Assembly (NCBI GenBank): GCA_030704615.1
Contig: CM060732.1
Span: 75,063,053 to 75,127,052, forward strand
Length of the DNA stretch: 64,000 bases
Reading direction: 5' to 3'
DNA from: Takakia lepidozioides
Lineage: Eukaryota > Streptophyta > Takakiopsida > Takakiales > Takakiaceae
Shown one piece after another: positions 38,801 through 50,371 of this stretch (its first letter is position 1; each line of letters opens with the position of its first letter). The notes under the pieces were generated by a model that did no database searches, was not told the origin of the DNA, and was given only the letters and a program-made list of their open reading frames with translations. Made by a program: the position numbers and the translations under genes.

Positions 38801-39690
38801 CCCATCATGGTTGTCATAGGAAGGCCCTGCAACTATTTGAAGGAATGCAAAAGGATGGCTTGAAGCCAGACAGTATCACATTTATTTGTGTTCTCTCTGT
38901 ATGTAGCCATGTTGGCCTATTGTATGAAGGAAGACGCTACTTCGATTCCATGAGTCAAGATCATGGTGTCACTCCAACAGTAAAGCACTTTGGCTGCATG
39001 GTGGACATTCTTGGACGTGCGGGGCAATTGGATGAGGCAGAGGACCTCATTAATAAAATGCCAATGAAACCGGATGTTGTGGTATGGAAGGCCTTGCTTG
39101 GTGCCTGCAGAATCCATGGCAATGTGAAGATGGCTGAACGTGCGGCAACATCTATTCTCAAGTGCGATGAACAGGATGCCGCAACTTACGTGTTGCTATC
39201 AAACATATATGCCACAGCCGGCAGGTGGGACGATAGTGCAAAGGTGAGAAAAATGATGATGATCAGAGGGGTTAGAAAGGAACCAGGTCACTGCTGCATT
39301 GAGGTTGGCAACAAGGTGCACACCTTTGTTGTGGATGACAAATTGCATCCCAAAATGAAGGAAATCCATGCTGAGCTGAGAAGATTGTCTGGGGAGATGA
39401 AGGAGGCAGGGTATGTGCCTGACACACACTTTGTATTGCATGATGTGGGGGAGGAGCAAAATGGATTTTCTCTTTGCCACCACAGTGAGAAGCTGGCCAT
39501 TGGTTTTGGGCTGATCAGCACGGCCCCTAGGACACCTCTCCGTCTCATCAAGAATCTTTGTATGTGTGGTGGCTGCCACAGCTCCACCAAGTTCATCTCA
39601 AAGATTGTTGGCCGAGCAATTGTTGTACGGGACGCTAACCGCTTTCACCACTTTGAAGATGGGGTTTGTTCTTGTGAGGATTACTGGTGA
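35803..39690 (+). CDS. PPR locus B: OSB-type PDF-motif array fused to a PLS-DYW pentatricopeptide repeat protein, six exons, 1017 aa
   Basis: DYW-type PPR proteins bind organellar RNA and edit C to U. The exons 35803-35887, 36019-36098, 36272-36340, 36504-36630, 36802-36878 and 37075-39690 join in agreeing phases with GT-AG borders. Residues 1-29 could be an organelle leader. Then come PDF-like half motifs: RWQEFLKSYSQWWDGGFDK (37-55), SWHEFLKDPSQRWDKRNCK (60-78), SPDYRHKQHTQEVLLGDG followed by PPWLKEK (83-109). A complete motif follows: KLWKELFSEPSQWWDDRGRK (127-146) with IHPRGPDFKHKIT and LWIDS. The PPR tract has four near-identical 101-residue units, then E/E+ and DYW. The deaminase ligands are HSE at 949-951 and CGGC at 977-980, ending CEDYW. 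A shorter reading uses the ATG at 37063. The large exon is certain, the upstream exons likely. Confidence 0.82.
37648..38859 (+). repeat. Four tandem 303-bp units inside the PPR exon of locus B
   Basis: The word gtgaagcc starts units at exactly 37648, 37951, 38254 and 38557, with a degenerate fifth at 38860. Each unit is 101 codons, three PPR motifs. Units are highly similar at DNA level, including synonymous sites, so recent duplication or gene conversion is indicated. Confidence 0.95.
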
Positions 39691-41250
39691 AACAATGTTT
39701 TTCTGGAAAGGTGCGAGTGTCTTGCTTCATTTGGTGATGTGTGTAGCTACTCTGTTCATCCCCCATTTCTTGAGTCTTGGCCAGATGTCATTTCCTGTGG
39801 CATGGCACCAAAGGAAATGATAGCGGGGTCCCAGCATAGGTGGGAAGTCAGCCCATAATTGCACTTGACTGGAGCAGGTAATGAGGGAAGGGGGAGTTTG
39901 ACTGACTCTAATGATAGTGGAAGGAAACCAGAATGCTGCCCTATTCTGGTGTGGGTGATGGACCTGAGCTTCTCTAAAGCTTGGAGATGGAAGTGAATAT
40001 GATCTGTAATGAGCTTGACTAGTAGGGCAGCCCTGTGCAAGTTTGTTCAGCATCTTGAACTTATGTTTGTATGGTTCTCGTGGTGGTGCTTCAGATAGAG
40101 CCCTTGACTAGCTTGCATGATGTTGTCAAAAGCTAGCCTTAACCCACCAAGGTCCAATCCCATGGTGGCCACTAAAAGTTCATGTGATGGTATTTGGGTA
40201 TTCTAGATTTGCATGACTCCCTCACACTATAACGTCGGTTTGTGCATGTTGGAGTTAGTTAAGGCTGGGGGACAGAGTTCACCTACTCCACCCACTTCAG
40301 AACCCAATTGCCTACAGTTCAAGACCAGATTTGGGAGCATGTATGAAACAATTGTATAGTAAATTGTCCATAGTTTCATGCAACGATCGGCGATACTGCT
40401 AGTGTCCTGAGAAGCAGGTGCCAATTGCTGGTGTGATTCCTATTATTCTCAATAACTACTTGAACTGTGGATCTCAAACATGCAGAAAGCTCTCCTAAAT
40501 ATCCACCTTAAGAAAGGTGAAGCACTTTTTCTCAATCTCTTGCTTCCAGTAACCATCCAATATCAAATTTGGACTCTTGTTGGAATCAACTCCGATAAAA
40601 TACACCAGAGTAAGGGATATATGGATAATGAGAGGAACATATGCTCGGCTGACTGCTCCTTTGGCTGCGATGGCATTGTCATCACAAGAACCAAGGACCC
40701 AAAGGAGAAAGGTTTTTCCTTTGTAGTGGGGTGTGGCATGATTCCCAACTCTCGTTAAAATCACGGTTCATAAGATTTAGGGGAAAGTGGCAGGCAGATA
40801 CAATCAATAGGTCACTAGCCTTGCACCCAAAACCCTGAGAAGATGTGACAACACACTTGGAGAATACCAGAAAAAAAGACCTTTTTGTTTCTGTTTCTCC
40901 TTGAGAGTCTATCTAGAAAGCCAGTCACCTAATGGGAGTGTACCTTGAGGTTAATGCATCGCCTCCTTAGTGTATCTACTGCATTGGTGTGGACAATGTA
41001 CATGTAGGTAATGTGCATATTGCATATCAACAGCTTTGCATCCCAAACAAGTGCAGAGGTGAGGTCGCAAATGGAAGAGGGGAATCTGGAATTGGGTCAA
41101 GGGAGGCACGGTTCATAGTCCCATAGAGAGAGCCATTAAAAGGCATGGAATACAGTAGCAGTACATTTGGACGACGCCCAAAGAACTTCAATAGCTACGT
41201 AGAAAAGGTGAGCAGAAGACGGCACCAGACTTCGCCATAGCCAGAGAGCG
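39691..41250. other. 3' flank of PPR locus B and upstream region of the INSIG-like gene
   Basis: No gene is seen. The stretch 39760-40740 recurs inverted, with rearrangement, downstream of PPR locus A (29850-30250), so it belongs to the duplicated unit. The last few hundred bases before 41251 should hold a promoter; no clear TATA box was picked out. Confidence 0.5.
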
Positions 41251-43447
41251 ATGATGCGTGCTGTTGGGGTGCGGGGCTGTATGGCCTGCCATACTCTGCC
41301 ATGCACTGCTTTCCTCTTGGCCTCCAATTGTAGCTTACAGCCCCTGCTTGCCTGTAATCCCCAGAGGACAGTCTGCTCTCAGTCCGCTCTCACACTGACA
41401 GGAAAACTGCAAGCCCCACGGAAGCCATTTTCAAGACTGTTTGGGGGAGAAACTGCTAATAGCTGGCCTTTTGAAAGGTGTAGGACAAGATCGGTCTTTG
41501 CGTGCAGGGCGGAGAAACAAGAGAGTGGGATACAGGACGCTGTCTCTGTGGATCCCATTAAATCAGAGTCACAAGGTACTGGTCTTCTGCCTTAAGCCCT
41601 CGGCTTAGAAAGAAACTTTGGAGGGAGAATGGGAGTGAAACATGGACGGAGAGCACCTGGTGGCTGGGCAGGTCGCCAGCATGCTCGAAAATACCTTAGA
41701 AATGCCGCGAATTCCGTACCAGAATTGTAGAGTATAGTAGTTTTTTGATTGATTTTGACCCTGTTGACAACAGACTGCTTATGTTATAGCCTGCCCTGAT
41801 GGATTCCTAGTTAGCCAGATCTGGGTTCTTGGGTGAATTTTGAATTTTGAGGTAGTGTGAACGATGTCAAGCAGGGAGTCACAGTGTGAGGGCTACTACT
41901 GATACACGACGATAGTGCATGTGTGTGCACATTAAAGACATTTTGCAAGGTTGGCAAAGAGTGGGGCTTTATTTGTTTGGACTGGGCTTTGTACTGGGCC
42001 CTCCTTTGGATGGTATTCACTCGCGCGTGCAGCTGCAAATCTACGATAAGGGCGCTATTGACATTGCAGGCCTTCACACTAATATCTGGGTCAGCTATCC
42101 TTCCCAAATCAAGTAGTTGTCTTTTCCTGATTAGATGCTGCTGTTTGCTCTGACTTCTACCAGCTTGAATGCAGCATACAACAGTCATACCCGAAATTGG
42201 TGAAACAAAGTTGACCCGCACCAACCTTAGTTGAAAGCACTCTAGAATATTACATTCCTATGTGGACGTTTTGCTCCGTTTGCCACTATTCCACTCTTAG
42301 CTGGTGAACCTCACTGAGCAGGTATTTCCAATGCTGGGTGTCTTCTACTCTGTTGTGGGTGTGCTGCAACTTGTGCTTGATAACTGGCTAGCCCCGAAGG
42401 GCCGTATGCCCACAGCAAGCTTGAAAAGAGTCGGCCTGTCCTTAATGTGAGTGCTTTCAATTTGATTCAGGTCAATTAGTTGCATGATGAAGCAGTGAAG
42501 CTTCTTTTACCTCCCTATTGAGAGTGTGCAGTGACTTTCAGAGTGAGTGTCACACAAAGTGCAATCTTTTTGTGCATGCCCATTGGCTGCCTAATATTAT
42601 TTAGTTTCCCTCGAATGTGACAGTGATTTATTCTCTCCAAGGATGAAGGTACCATTCATTAAGTAGCGACTGAAGTATGTATAATCCCATATTGACAGAT
42701 TGTTGGTCCACGCAGATCGCTTGCACTGCTGTTGGAGCTGAGTGCAGAGCTCTACAAAGCTGGTGTGCCATACAATGTAGAGGCCTACACTCTGTTTGCT
42801 TTTGCAGAGTTGAATTGGGTACTATTTGACAACACCTGGTGGGGCTTTGCTCTGGCCAGCATTGTTGGAGTGGCATGCCCCCTTGCAGAAGTTCCTATTA
42901 CCAAGTACAGTACAGCTTACCTTGAACCTCTGCTCGTTGTTCATGTATCTCTTAATTTGTCCGACTGAGATCTCATTTCCAGCAACTTGGATACCGTCTA
43001 CCAAGGATGCTCACAGAAGGCTTTGCCTGATGCTTTTCTGTTGTCAAGCATGGCCACCAGGTTGTTTGGACTGTGGCACTATCCTAAAGGAAATTTGGAG
43101 CTCTTTGGTGAGGTATGTTTACTTCCGGCTTCCTGGCAACTGTGACTGCCTTCAAAAGGCAGGGAGTAGCTAGGACTTGAAAGATATGCTGGATCTGCAG
43201 CAGCTGGTAGTTTCTATGTCATTTCGTTGCTGCATTTTTGAGGCAAGATGGCTGCCACCAGACCTTGCGATTCAAGCAAGAGGGTTACTTACTTGACTTG
43301 TCCCTAATTTTGATGTTCTCTCTGATGCAGAGTACGGTGTCATGGGTGATAGCCTGCTACTTCATCTACACGCCTTTCATTTCAAATCTCTCTCGTTGGC
43401 TGAGCTCTCTTGTGCACAAACAGGCTACAAAATCTGTGAACAAGTAG
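41251..43447 (+). CDS. Predicted chloroplast polytopic membrane protein with INSIG-like topology, six exons, 348 aa
   Basis: The exons are 41251-41575, 41950-42089, 42301-42446, 42716-42904, 42983-43112 and 43331-43447. All are GT-AG, phases agree, and the sum is 1047 nt including TAG. Residues 1-85 are rich in Ser, Thr, Cys and Arg and look like a transit peptide. Then follow membrane segments: [78 protein letters not shown] with [14 protein letters not shown], and [16 protein letters not shown] at the end. The order of helices, the Asp after the second helix and the WW/FD pair resemble INSIG proteins, which hold sterol-regulatory proteins in the ER. Similarity is by eye and the function in a plastid is unknown. 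Exon calls are firmer than the family call. Confidence 0.8.
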
Positions 43448-43939
43448 ACTTCACTGACCATATCATTTTGCAAACGGACAGTATTCAGGAGCACGATGAC
43501 GTGTGTGTAGTTTGATAGCAATCTCGCATCATCTTCCTTAAGGAAAGCAAGAACATTATTGGCATATGTTGGAGAACAGCTTGACCTCATCATTGCAGCT
43601 ACAAATGAACTGCACAGTTAGCAACAGTTCTCAGTTTGAGATCGTTGCCATGTGGCGTTTTGGATGCACTGGAAAAATTGAGAGCTCGAAAACCTCTTAA
43701 CAACCCCCCAGTTAACAACAAGTGAATATCAAGTTACAAAATCTTAGTATGAGGTCACAAAGTGTGTCGAAGATAGAAACAATCTACAGAAAAGGGGATC
43801 CTTGCAAGCCTGTGGCTCCAGAAGCAATGTTCATATGCCTGTGCAAGATCCACTGCCACCCAGGGACTAGCATTAGTAGCTACTTTAGGTGAACTGCATT
43901 GCACCTTTCTACTGGGGGAGGTTGAATTTATGTCTAACA

Positions 43940-44140
43940 TTTAGCCCACTCGGAAGGGCATCAACCACTTCACTAGTGGTTCACTATGAGTTTGTGGGTT
44001 CAAACCACATGTTGGATGTCATAAAGGTGTCCACCTTCCATGGTCCTTCCGGGTCAAAGTGATACAATAAATGTACGCCTGCTTAAGCAACCTGTACACA
44101 TTGTTTATTTATTGGCTCCTCTTCATTCTAAAGAGGAGAC
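43940..44140 (+). mobile_element. tRNA-derived SINE-like element, copy 2
   Basis: It contains an A-box-like tagcccactcggaagggc and a B-box-like gtgggttcaaacc, then ggatgtcataaaggtgtccaccttcc. The B box and the following tail match the SINE near 25385-25500 (other strand). A 30-bp segment between the boxes looks inserted. A partial related stretch follows at about 44200-44250. Confidence 0.6.
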
Positions 44141-44627
44141 TACGCAGTGCGTTCCTGAGGAAAAGTGCACACGAATCGGTGGATGGAACCAGTTGGATGG
44201 ATCCCACAACCACTTCCGAGGTGGTATGTGCCTGTTTCATTGAAGGTCAACCTCAGATCCAGACCCCAGCATGTTGATAGATCAGATCAGACCAGATGGT
44301 TGCAGGGTGCGGTGGACGGGGCGGACTGGACGTGATTTCCAGTACTGTGCACGCATACTGGAAGTTTGTTGAAGCAAATCCGTACAGAAGTTGATGCCCA
44401 GTTGATGGAACGTAGAGACTATATCAATTAAGTGAGGCTCAGAGCGCTGTGTTGAGGATATATGTACAGAGACGGCGAGGGATATCAAATGCTGTAGCGT
44501 TTGGAATGTGAATGAGTACAACAAGCACATGACCAGGTTTATTTTGTCACTCCCAACTGACGTCATGTACGCTATAATTACTTCGTAGGAGCTTGGAGGA
44601 TTCTCCCCCTCTCTCGAGATCCCATTG

Positions 44628-44966
44628 TCTTTCAGGAATTGGATCCCAAGTAATGGCAAATTCTTATCAACGGTAAAAAGAAAGATAGATCCTGGAGACA
44701 ACCAGATTGCCTTTGCAGACTATCCAGTGACCACAGGTGTCCGCGATGTTTGTCTGATAAGATCCGGTTCCTTTACTGGAACAACAAACCCAAGGGTCAA
44801 CCTCGCTGCTTTACGCGTATGTCGAAGTGGAGTTTGCCCCAATTTCACCTTCACGTTGGGTGGAAAGTTGCGGAAGAAACGCAGGGCATGGAGAGGGCAT
44901 GCAGGATGATGCAGGCATACAAGTTGGAATACCGAATTGACTGCGGTATAACTACCCATCCTGTCA
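44628..44966 (+). repeat. Left arm of a 0.34-kb inverted repeat carrying Dof-like relic
   Basis: It matches the reverse complement of 45761-46087 over nearly its whole length with few changes. The arms are separated by 794 bp. On this arm the reading frame is broken by small indels relative to the right arm. It has an extra 12-13 bp at ggagagggcatgc. It looks like the derived copy. Confidence 0.9.
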
Positions 44967-45576
44967 ATATTACTCCCTTCCCTCTCTAGTAATCCCCTCA
45001 TCTCCAGCTAGTCGAGAACTAAAAGGGTGGGAGAAGCACGGTGACGTGTAATTACTTTGTGATCTGCAAGCTAATCAGTTAAGGTTTAGGTGACTCTAAT
45101 TCTTAATTTCCTCTCCGCTTAGTTGATCTTAAATCTTGGTTTCTTGCGTTGTTTACATGGTTAATGTAGGGCATGGGATGCAACAAAGAGTTCATATCCT
45201 TGAGCCCACTAAAACAGCTAGGCTGGAGGGACTCCATGAATGATCACAATATATGTCCTCTGCATATAACTTGAAGTGAGGTGCAAGATATCTCCTAGAT
45301 ATTTCCTTGACGGTCAGTTAGCACAGTTTAATCTTCGAAGTCTGGCCTGCTCTATGGAAAATTGTCTACGTTGACAAGCCAATGCCGCGAAAATAACAAT
45401 AAGAGTTACAGAGATCCTGTAGATACAAAAGAATGATCAATCAAACAGATCAGGCCTTTGAATTTCAAAGTAAGAGGGGTTCCCACTGTGGGGTTGCATA
45501 TACATGTAGCCTGACAAAAATACTTGTAAGCTTTAAAATTATTTACATGAATTGATTCTAAAACTTGTCCTCAAGA

Positions 45577-46640
45577 TCACTGTACTTTGCTTGTAATCCT
45601 GAGCAAATGAAGCAACAACCCTATCCTCAAGGATCTGTATAGATCTTGGTTATATGATCCGTGGTCACTAGCTAGCTGAAAATGCGGCCGCAGATGAAAT
45701 TTAGCTTCTCGTAGACGGATGGTGTTGCTCTGGAAGAAGAAGCTTGTGTCGGCAAGGAAGTGACAGGATGGGTAGTTATACGGCAGTGAATTCGGTATTC
45801 CAACTTGTATGCCTGCATCATCCTGCATGCCCTGCGTTTCTTCCGCAACTTTCCACCCAACGTGAAGGTGAAATTGGGGCAAACTCCACTTCGACATACG
45901 CGTAAAGCAGCGAGGTTGACCCTTGGATTTGTTGTTCCAATACAGGAACCGGATCTTATCAGGCAAACATCGCGGACACCTGTGGTCACCTGGGTAGTCT
46001 GCAAAGGCAAACTGTTTGGATCTCTCTTTCTTTTTTCCGTTTCTTGATAAGAATTTGCCATTACGTCGGGATCCAATTCCTGAAAGACAGCTTGGGGACA
46101 GCTTCCGGTAGTTCAGTTTCGTCCGTGACCAATAGCAATTTATCCATAAAGTCTGCTCGAAAAACTGGTCGTCATCGACCTCTGGCCGGTGACCACTGAG
46201 AGCTAGAAATTTAATTTCTTGATCAGGATGGGCCATTACGTTGCACTCCAATTCTTGCAAAAGAGCTTCCGGTCGCTCAGGGGCTTGAGAGCAATTGGAT
46301 TCTTTCTCGATTCTTTGTTTTGCCCCAACTCCGATACCGATTCCCATGGATGCAAGACATCGAATTGTTCCAGGAGTCCATCTTCGTCCACCAAAGCCCG
46401 GAATATATCCACCAATTCTGTCTCCAAAAGGTGGTCGTCACTAACCTCTGATTGCAAGAAATTGAAATTCTTGACGAAAGGTTCTGGAAGGGCTGCTGTG
46501 GTCTCTGGCTTCATGCCACCTTGTCTTCGCATTGAATATAGCTCCAATCCAGCCTGTTTCCTCCTGCTTTCATTCTTGATCAGGCTTGGCCTTCACGATG
46601 TGCTCCAATTCCTACAGATGAGCTTCCGATCGTTCAGAAA
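45577..46640 (-). pseudogene. Dof-like zinc-finger protein relic (right arm of inverted repeat at 45761-46087)
   Basis: Dof proteins are plant transcription factors with one C2C2 finger. The frame 46347-45577 has CPRC at 124-127 and then F, Y, NN, QPR and F at +7, +9, +11/12, +17-19 and +21, the exact Dof spacing. The third and fourth zinc cysteines are absent in this frame. The adjacent frame supplies VCRSGVCPNF then TLGGKLRKKRR, like the Dof tail. A frameshift after QPRCF therefore seems to have split the finger, before the arms duplicated. Upstream, an acidic segment is duplicated: QELECNVMAHPDQEIKFL recurs in decayed form near 46575-46640. The N-terminal part (46545-46236) sits in another frame. 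Confidence 0.6.
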
Positions 46641-46881
46641 CTAGCCGAAACTCGACAAGCTATGCAAATAAGCACGTCTAGATATGAAGAATTCTGAATG
46701 TTGCTGTAGCTAGCGTGCAGTGAGGCAAGCACCAGCGTACCACGCCCACTTCCCTGGACCATGAACTGACTCTCGCTCTCTCGCACACGTCTTCACAGCC
46801 CATGCACGCAGGGCACACTGTGGGCTCCAAGCTTCTCGGAGGGGGTTTATCCTCTCTGGAGGCTGCTTCCTAGAAACTTCA

Positions 46882-47120
46882 AGGGAGATGGATGGATCAT
46901 TCATTCATGGATGAAACATATTATTGGCCCTGCCTTACTAAGGGAGATGGATGGATCATTCATTCATGGATGAAACATATTATTGGCCCTGCCTTACTAA
47001 GGGAGATGGATGGATCATTCATTCATGGATGAAACATATTATTGGCCCTGCCTTACTAAGGGAGATGGATGGATCATTCATTCACTTGGATGAAACATAT
47101 TATTGGCCCTGCCTTACTAA
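46882..47120. repeat. Minisatellite: four 59-60-bp units
   Basis: Units begin agggagatggatggatc at 46882, 46941, 47000 and 47059 and end in ggccctgccttacta. The first three are virtually identical; the fourth has one extra base (cattcacttgg). The + strand is open through three units, but this is a by-product of the repeat. Confidence 0.95.
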
Positions 47121-47647
47121 AAGGCAGGACTACGCGACAAATGCGAGGAAATATTTTTAGTACTGTGTGCTTCACTGGGTGAAGGCTATCCAGCAACGCG
47201 GTGAAGGCAGTTGAGCGATGGAGGATAGAGTGCAGCGAGGTTGTGGTTGAGAGAAAGAGAAATGAAATGAAATGGCGCTTTATAACGTCCGCGGAAAGCT
47301 CAGAAGATGATGGAGTGAAAGAGATGCAGGTGACAGTGAGGGTCAAAGGTCAGGACCTTATATCCGAACATGTGTGTATGATCGCAGTAAGCTTTATGGT
47401 TATGTAGATTTGGGGCACACCTGTCAAATTCTACAGTTTAGATATCTCAGTAGAAGGAGATTCAGAAACTAATGGGTTCTTATCGCAATCGCTCGCTTTG
47501 CATCACTAAAATGCGGACCACAAGGTGTTGAGTTTGTTTCTGAATTCGAAGCAGTGAAGGGTAACAGGAGATGACTAAGGTGGAATACCCCTGCAGATCC
47601 ACCATGGATTGATTGATCTGCAACTTTCAGATTACAACATTAATGTT

Positions 47648-47817
47648 AAAATTTGGAACTTCTCAACGAGTTCTCAACACGCTACAATCGCTGCGTATTG
47701 GCATATTGGCATATTGGTGTGTAGAGTGTGGACGAATCAGTTAGTATTATGTTTTTTTACTCTAATTCCGCTGCAGCGATTGTAGCGTTAAGAACTCGTT
47801 GAGAAGTTCCAAATTTT
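47648..47817. mobile_element. 170-bp MITE with long terminal inverted repeats
   Basis: The left arm aaaatttggaacttctcaac through gctacaatcgctgc pairs with the right arm gcagcgattgtagcg through gttgagaagttccaaatttt. Each arm is about 48 bp with two or three mismatches, around a 70-bp centre. I could not settle a target duplication, so the superfamily is open. Confidence 0.85.
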
Positions 47818-48269
47818 CAGTAAGAGTCTAGAGATGGACTTGATGAACAAAGAGCGTAAGCACAAAAATCAACAGATGCAATACATCTAAACCTATCCCC
47901 TCGTTATGCATGCAATCAGAGCCGCATCGCAGAGCTTTGTGGGGTAAGCTTGGGGCTGTTTTGCAAGAACACTAGCTGCTGTTGCAACACTTGGAGCTTT
48001 AAACTGAAACGATCTCTTGGGGAGGGGGCACGATAGAAATCGTAGGCTCAAACGTGCCATGTTGTCCACTAACTTCAAGGCCATCCATTGTGAGCTAACA
48101 AAAAGGTGGAATGTGCAGAGTATCAGTCATTTGATTACAGTGCCATGTTAATCATGTAAGTTCATTGTGTCAATAGTGACACTATCTGTACCATGTCTGC
48201 AATTCCCTTGTCAATTGTTCGGGTGTTGGGTCTTAAGCTCCGTCCTATGATCTGGACTGGAGGTCATCG

Positions 48270-49340
48270 TTCTTGTTGGCTCTTGGTATGAACCCTTGGG
48301 TCTAGTTAATGTACCTAGTAGAATTCACAAGGAAAGAAGTAGTAGTTACAATTGTCACTACAGGAGATCAGTTCTTCTTGCCAGGTCTAGATTGGATGTA
48401 GGGGGCCACATTGACATCTATTAACCTAATTGATTATTCCATGCACTTTTCTAATGGAGAGGGTCATGAATTAAGTGGTGGTGGTGCCTCTCAAGGTCTC
48501 TGTCAAGATGCAAGCTGAGTTGCTGCAACAAATCTCTCCCGGGTGCAAGCAATGGTAGGGGAGCTAAAGCAAAAATCTCACGGCAACATGATCTAGCTTG
48601 AACAAGTTTAAACCTTATCTTGCTTTTATGTATAAGTGCCTGGTTCTAACGTTCTAACTAGAAATTAGGAATCCCTCAAGATTGTTACAAAAACAACGCC
48701 TTTTGGGCTCCGTGTGATATTACCATTCCCTCAATGCGTCAAGAAAACTGTTAAAGACACGTTTGGCTTTTGTCTGTCCTCAAAGACACTACTTGGACAT
48801 AGATGGCTGACGTAGGTTTGACAGCCTCGAATCATTGCTTTTGCAGCTCGCGTGTTGGATAGGGCTGCAAGCAAAGCGGAAGTTAATATGTGAATTGCGA
48901 ATTGTGAGATATGTGAATTGTAGCTGGGTTTTGGGTTGGAAGCTGTAGGCATTGTCTAAGACGCGCACCCTGATGCTCTGACTGTGTTTTTCCAACCACA
49001 GCAGTTCGCCTCTTGGCTCCAATGAACATTAAGTTGGATGGACAAGGTGAGATCAAGCTAAGTCTCCTGTTGACAGAGGGTCAAAGGCAATGTGTAGAGG
49101 CTTTGGTGACTCGCAACCTTGACATGTTCAGCCTACGACTTTCTGATCTTGGTAAGACTGTCATCCCACAACATGACATCATTACTGACCTCGGTCCTCC
49201 TGTTAATTACTGTTATGTCTATCGTGAAAGCATAACTTGAAAAGCGCCATCGTGCAAGAGGAGATCCATAAAATGCTAGATGCAGTGGTAATTGAACCTT
49301 TTATCTCCCCTGTAGGGCAAAGACTCACAAGTATCTCGCG
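48270..49340 (+). pseudogene. Ty3/gypsy retrotransposon pol relic
   Basis: At 49085-49310 the translated text resembles the protease-to-RT junction: FSLRLSDLGKT, QHDIIT, PPVNY, then a KMLDAVVIEPFISP segment after a frame break. The region at about 48310-48400 gives FFLPGLDWM like the end of a retroviral-type protease. Stops and gaps separate these. No LTRs were found. Confidence 0.6.
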
Positions 49341-49708
49341 AGTTCTTCTGAGTGGGGCAGTTAGCCAGCTTGATGTGCCTAGGCGGCCCATGGCAACAAT
49401 TCACCATGCCTGTAATGTAAGAATTGTCAAGAGTAGGGAGTTGAAGAATATGAGGAATGCGGACGTCCTCTGACATCATGACCACGATATACCACCGCGA
49501 TATACCACGATATATTGGAACCCCATGACGATCACTACGTATTAGAGCATGCTCTTCAAAGGCAATGTCTATAGAATCATCTGAGACCAGATTAAAAACA
49601 TTCATGCATCCTATACATGTAAGCAGCAAAGGATGCACCAATCTCATGGAGAGATTTGAAGGTAATTCTCGGGGATGAAGGGGGGAGCCAAAACCCGTGG
49701 CTTACAAG

Positions 49709-49981
49709 TCACACCTCCATTGTGTCAATGAACACTTCGTAGCTTGATCTTCTAGTGTCATGAAACCTGAGAGCTAACTTGACAACATCCAAAGTAGCAA
49801 ACATGATATAAAAGAAATCCCTTCCAAAAGTATGACAGGATTGATGGTGCTGGTTGTCAGTCTCACCCATATATTGGATAATCCACTCAAGAACCCACTC
49901 ACAATCACAAGGCTTACCAGTTTCATGCAGGAAGATCCCCCTTTGCTCAAGCTCTCTATTATGTTCCTTGATGAGAGCCAT
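49709..49981 (-). other. Open frame of 90 codons, function unknown
   Basis: It contains CDCEWVLEWIIQYMGETDNQ and a His-rich stretch and starts at an ATG. I recognise no family. It lies between a gypsy relic and the PPR locus C flank, so it may be transposon-derived or a fragment of a host gene. Confidence 0.3.
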
Positions 49982-50371
49982 GTCCAGCTTGCTAATCTAT
50001 TGAGTATCGTCTGAGTGCCCTATTGACTCTTTCCACAAGAGCTCTTCAAAGAACTCAGAAAATTGGTATTCATGAACAAGGCCTTCACCAAGGAGAGAGG
50101 GCTGGGTGGTATTAGAAACAGGTTTCTTAGGACTTCGAGGCAGATTATGTCGCCCTCTACATCAAGGAGAAACAAAAGTTCCTTTTCTGGTATTCTCAGT
50201 GTTCTGCCACATCTCGCACAAAGAGACTTTTAAGGTAGAGTCTAGGGATGGGATAGTGTTTCGGGTGAAAGGCTAGTGATGAATTGAGAATCGCAAGAGT
50301 TGTCTCAACCTGTTGATCCTATCTGCGGCCAATGACGTAAGACACTCGCACCTTTCCAGAGAAACATCGTT

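Noticed and set aside
37648-38859. Regular direct repeats resembling a CRISPR-like array
   Set aside because: The period is 303 bp, repeats are contiguous without unique spacers, and they encode PPR motifs in frame. The genome is eukaryotic.
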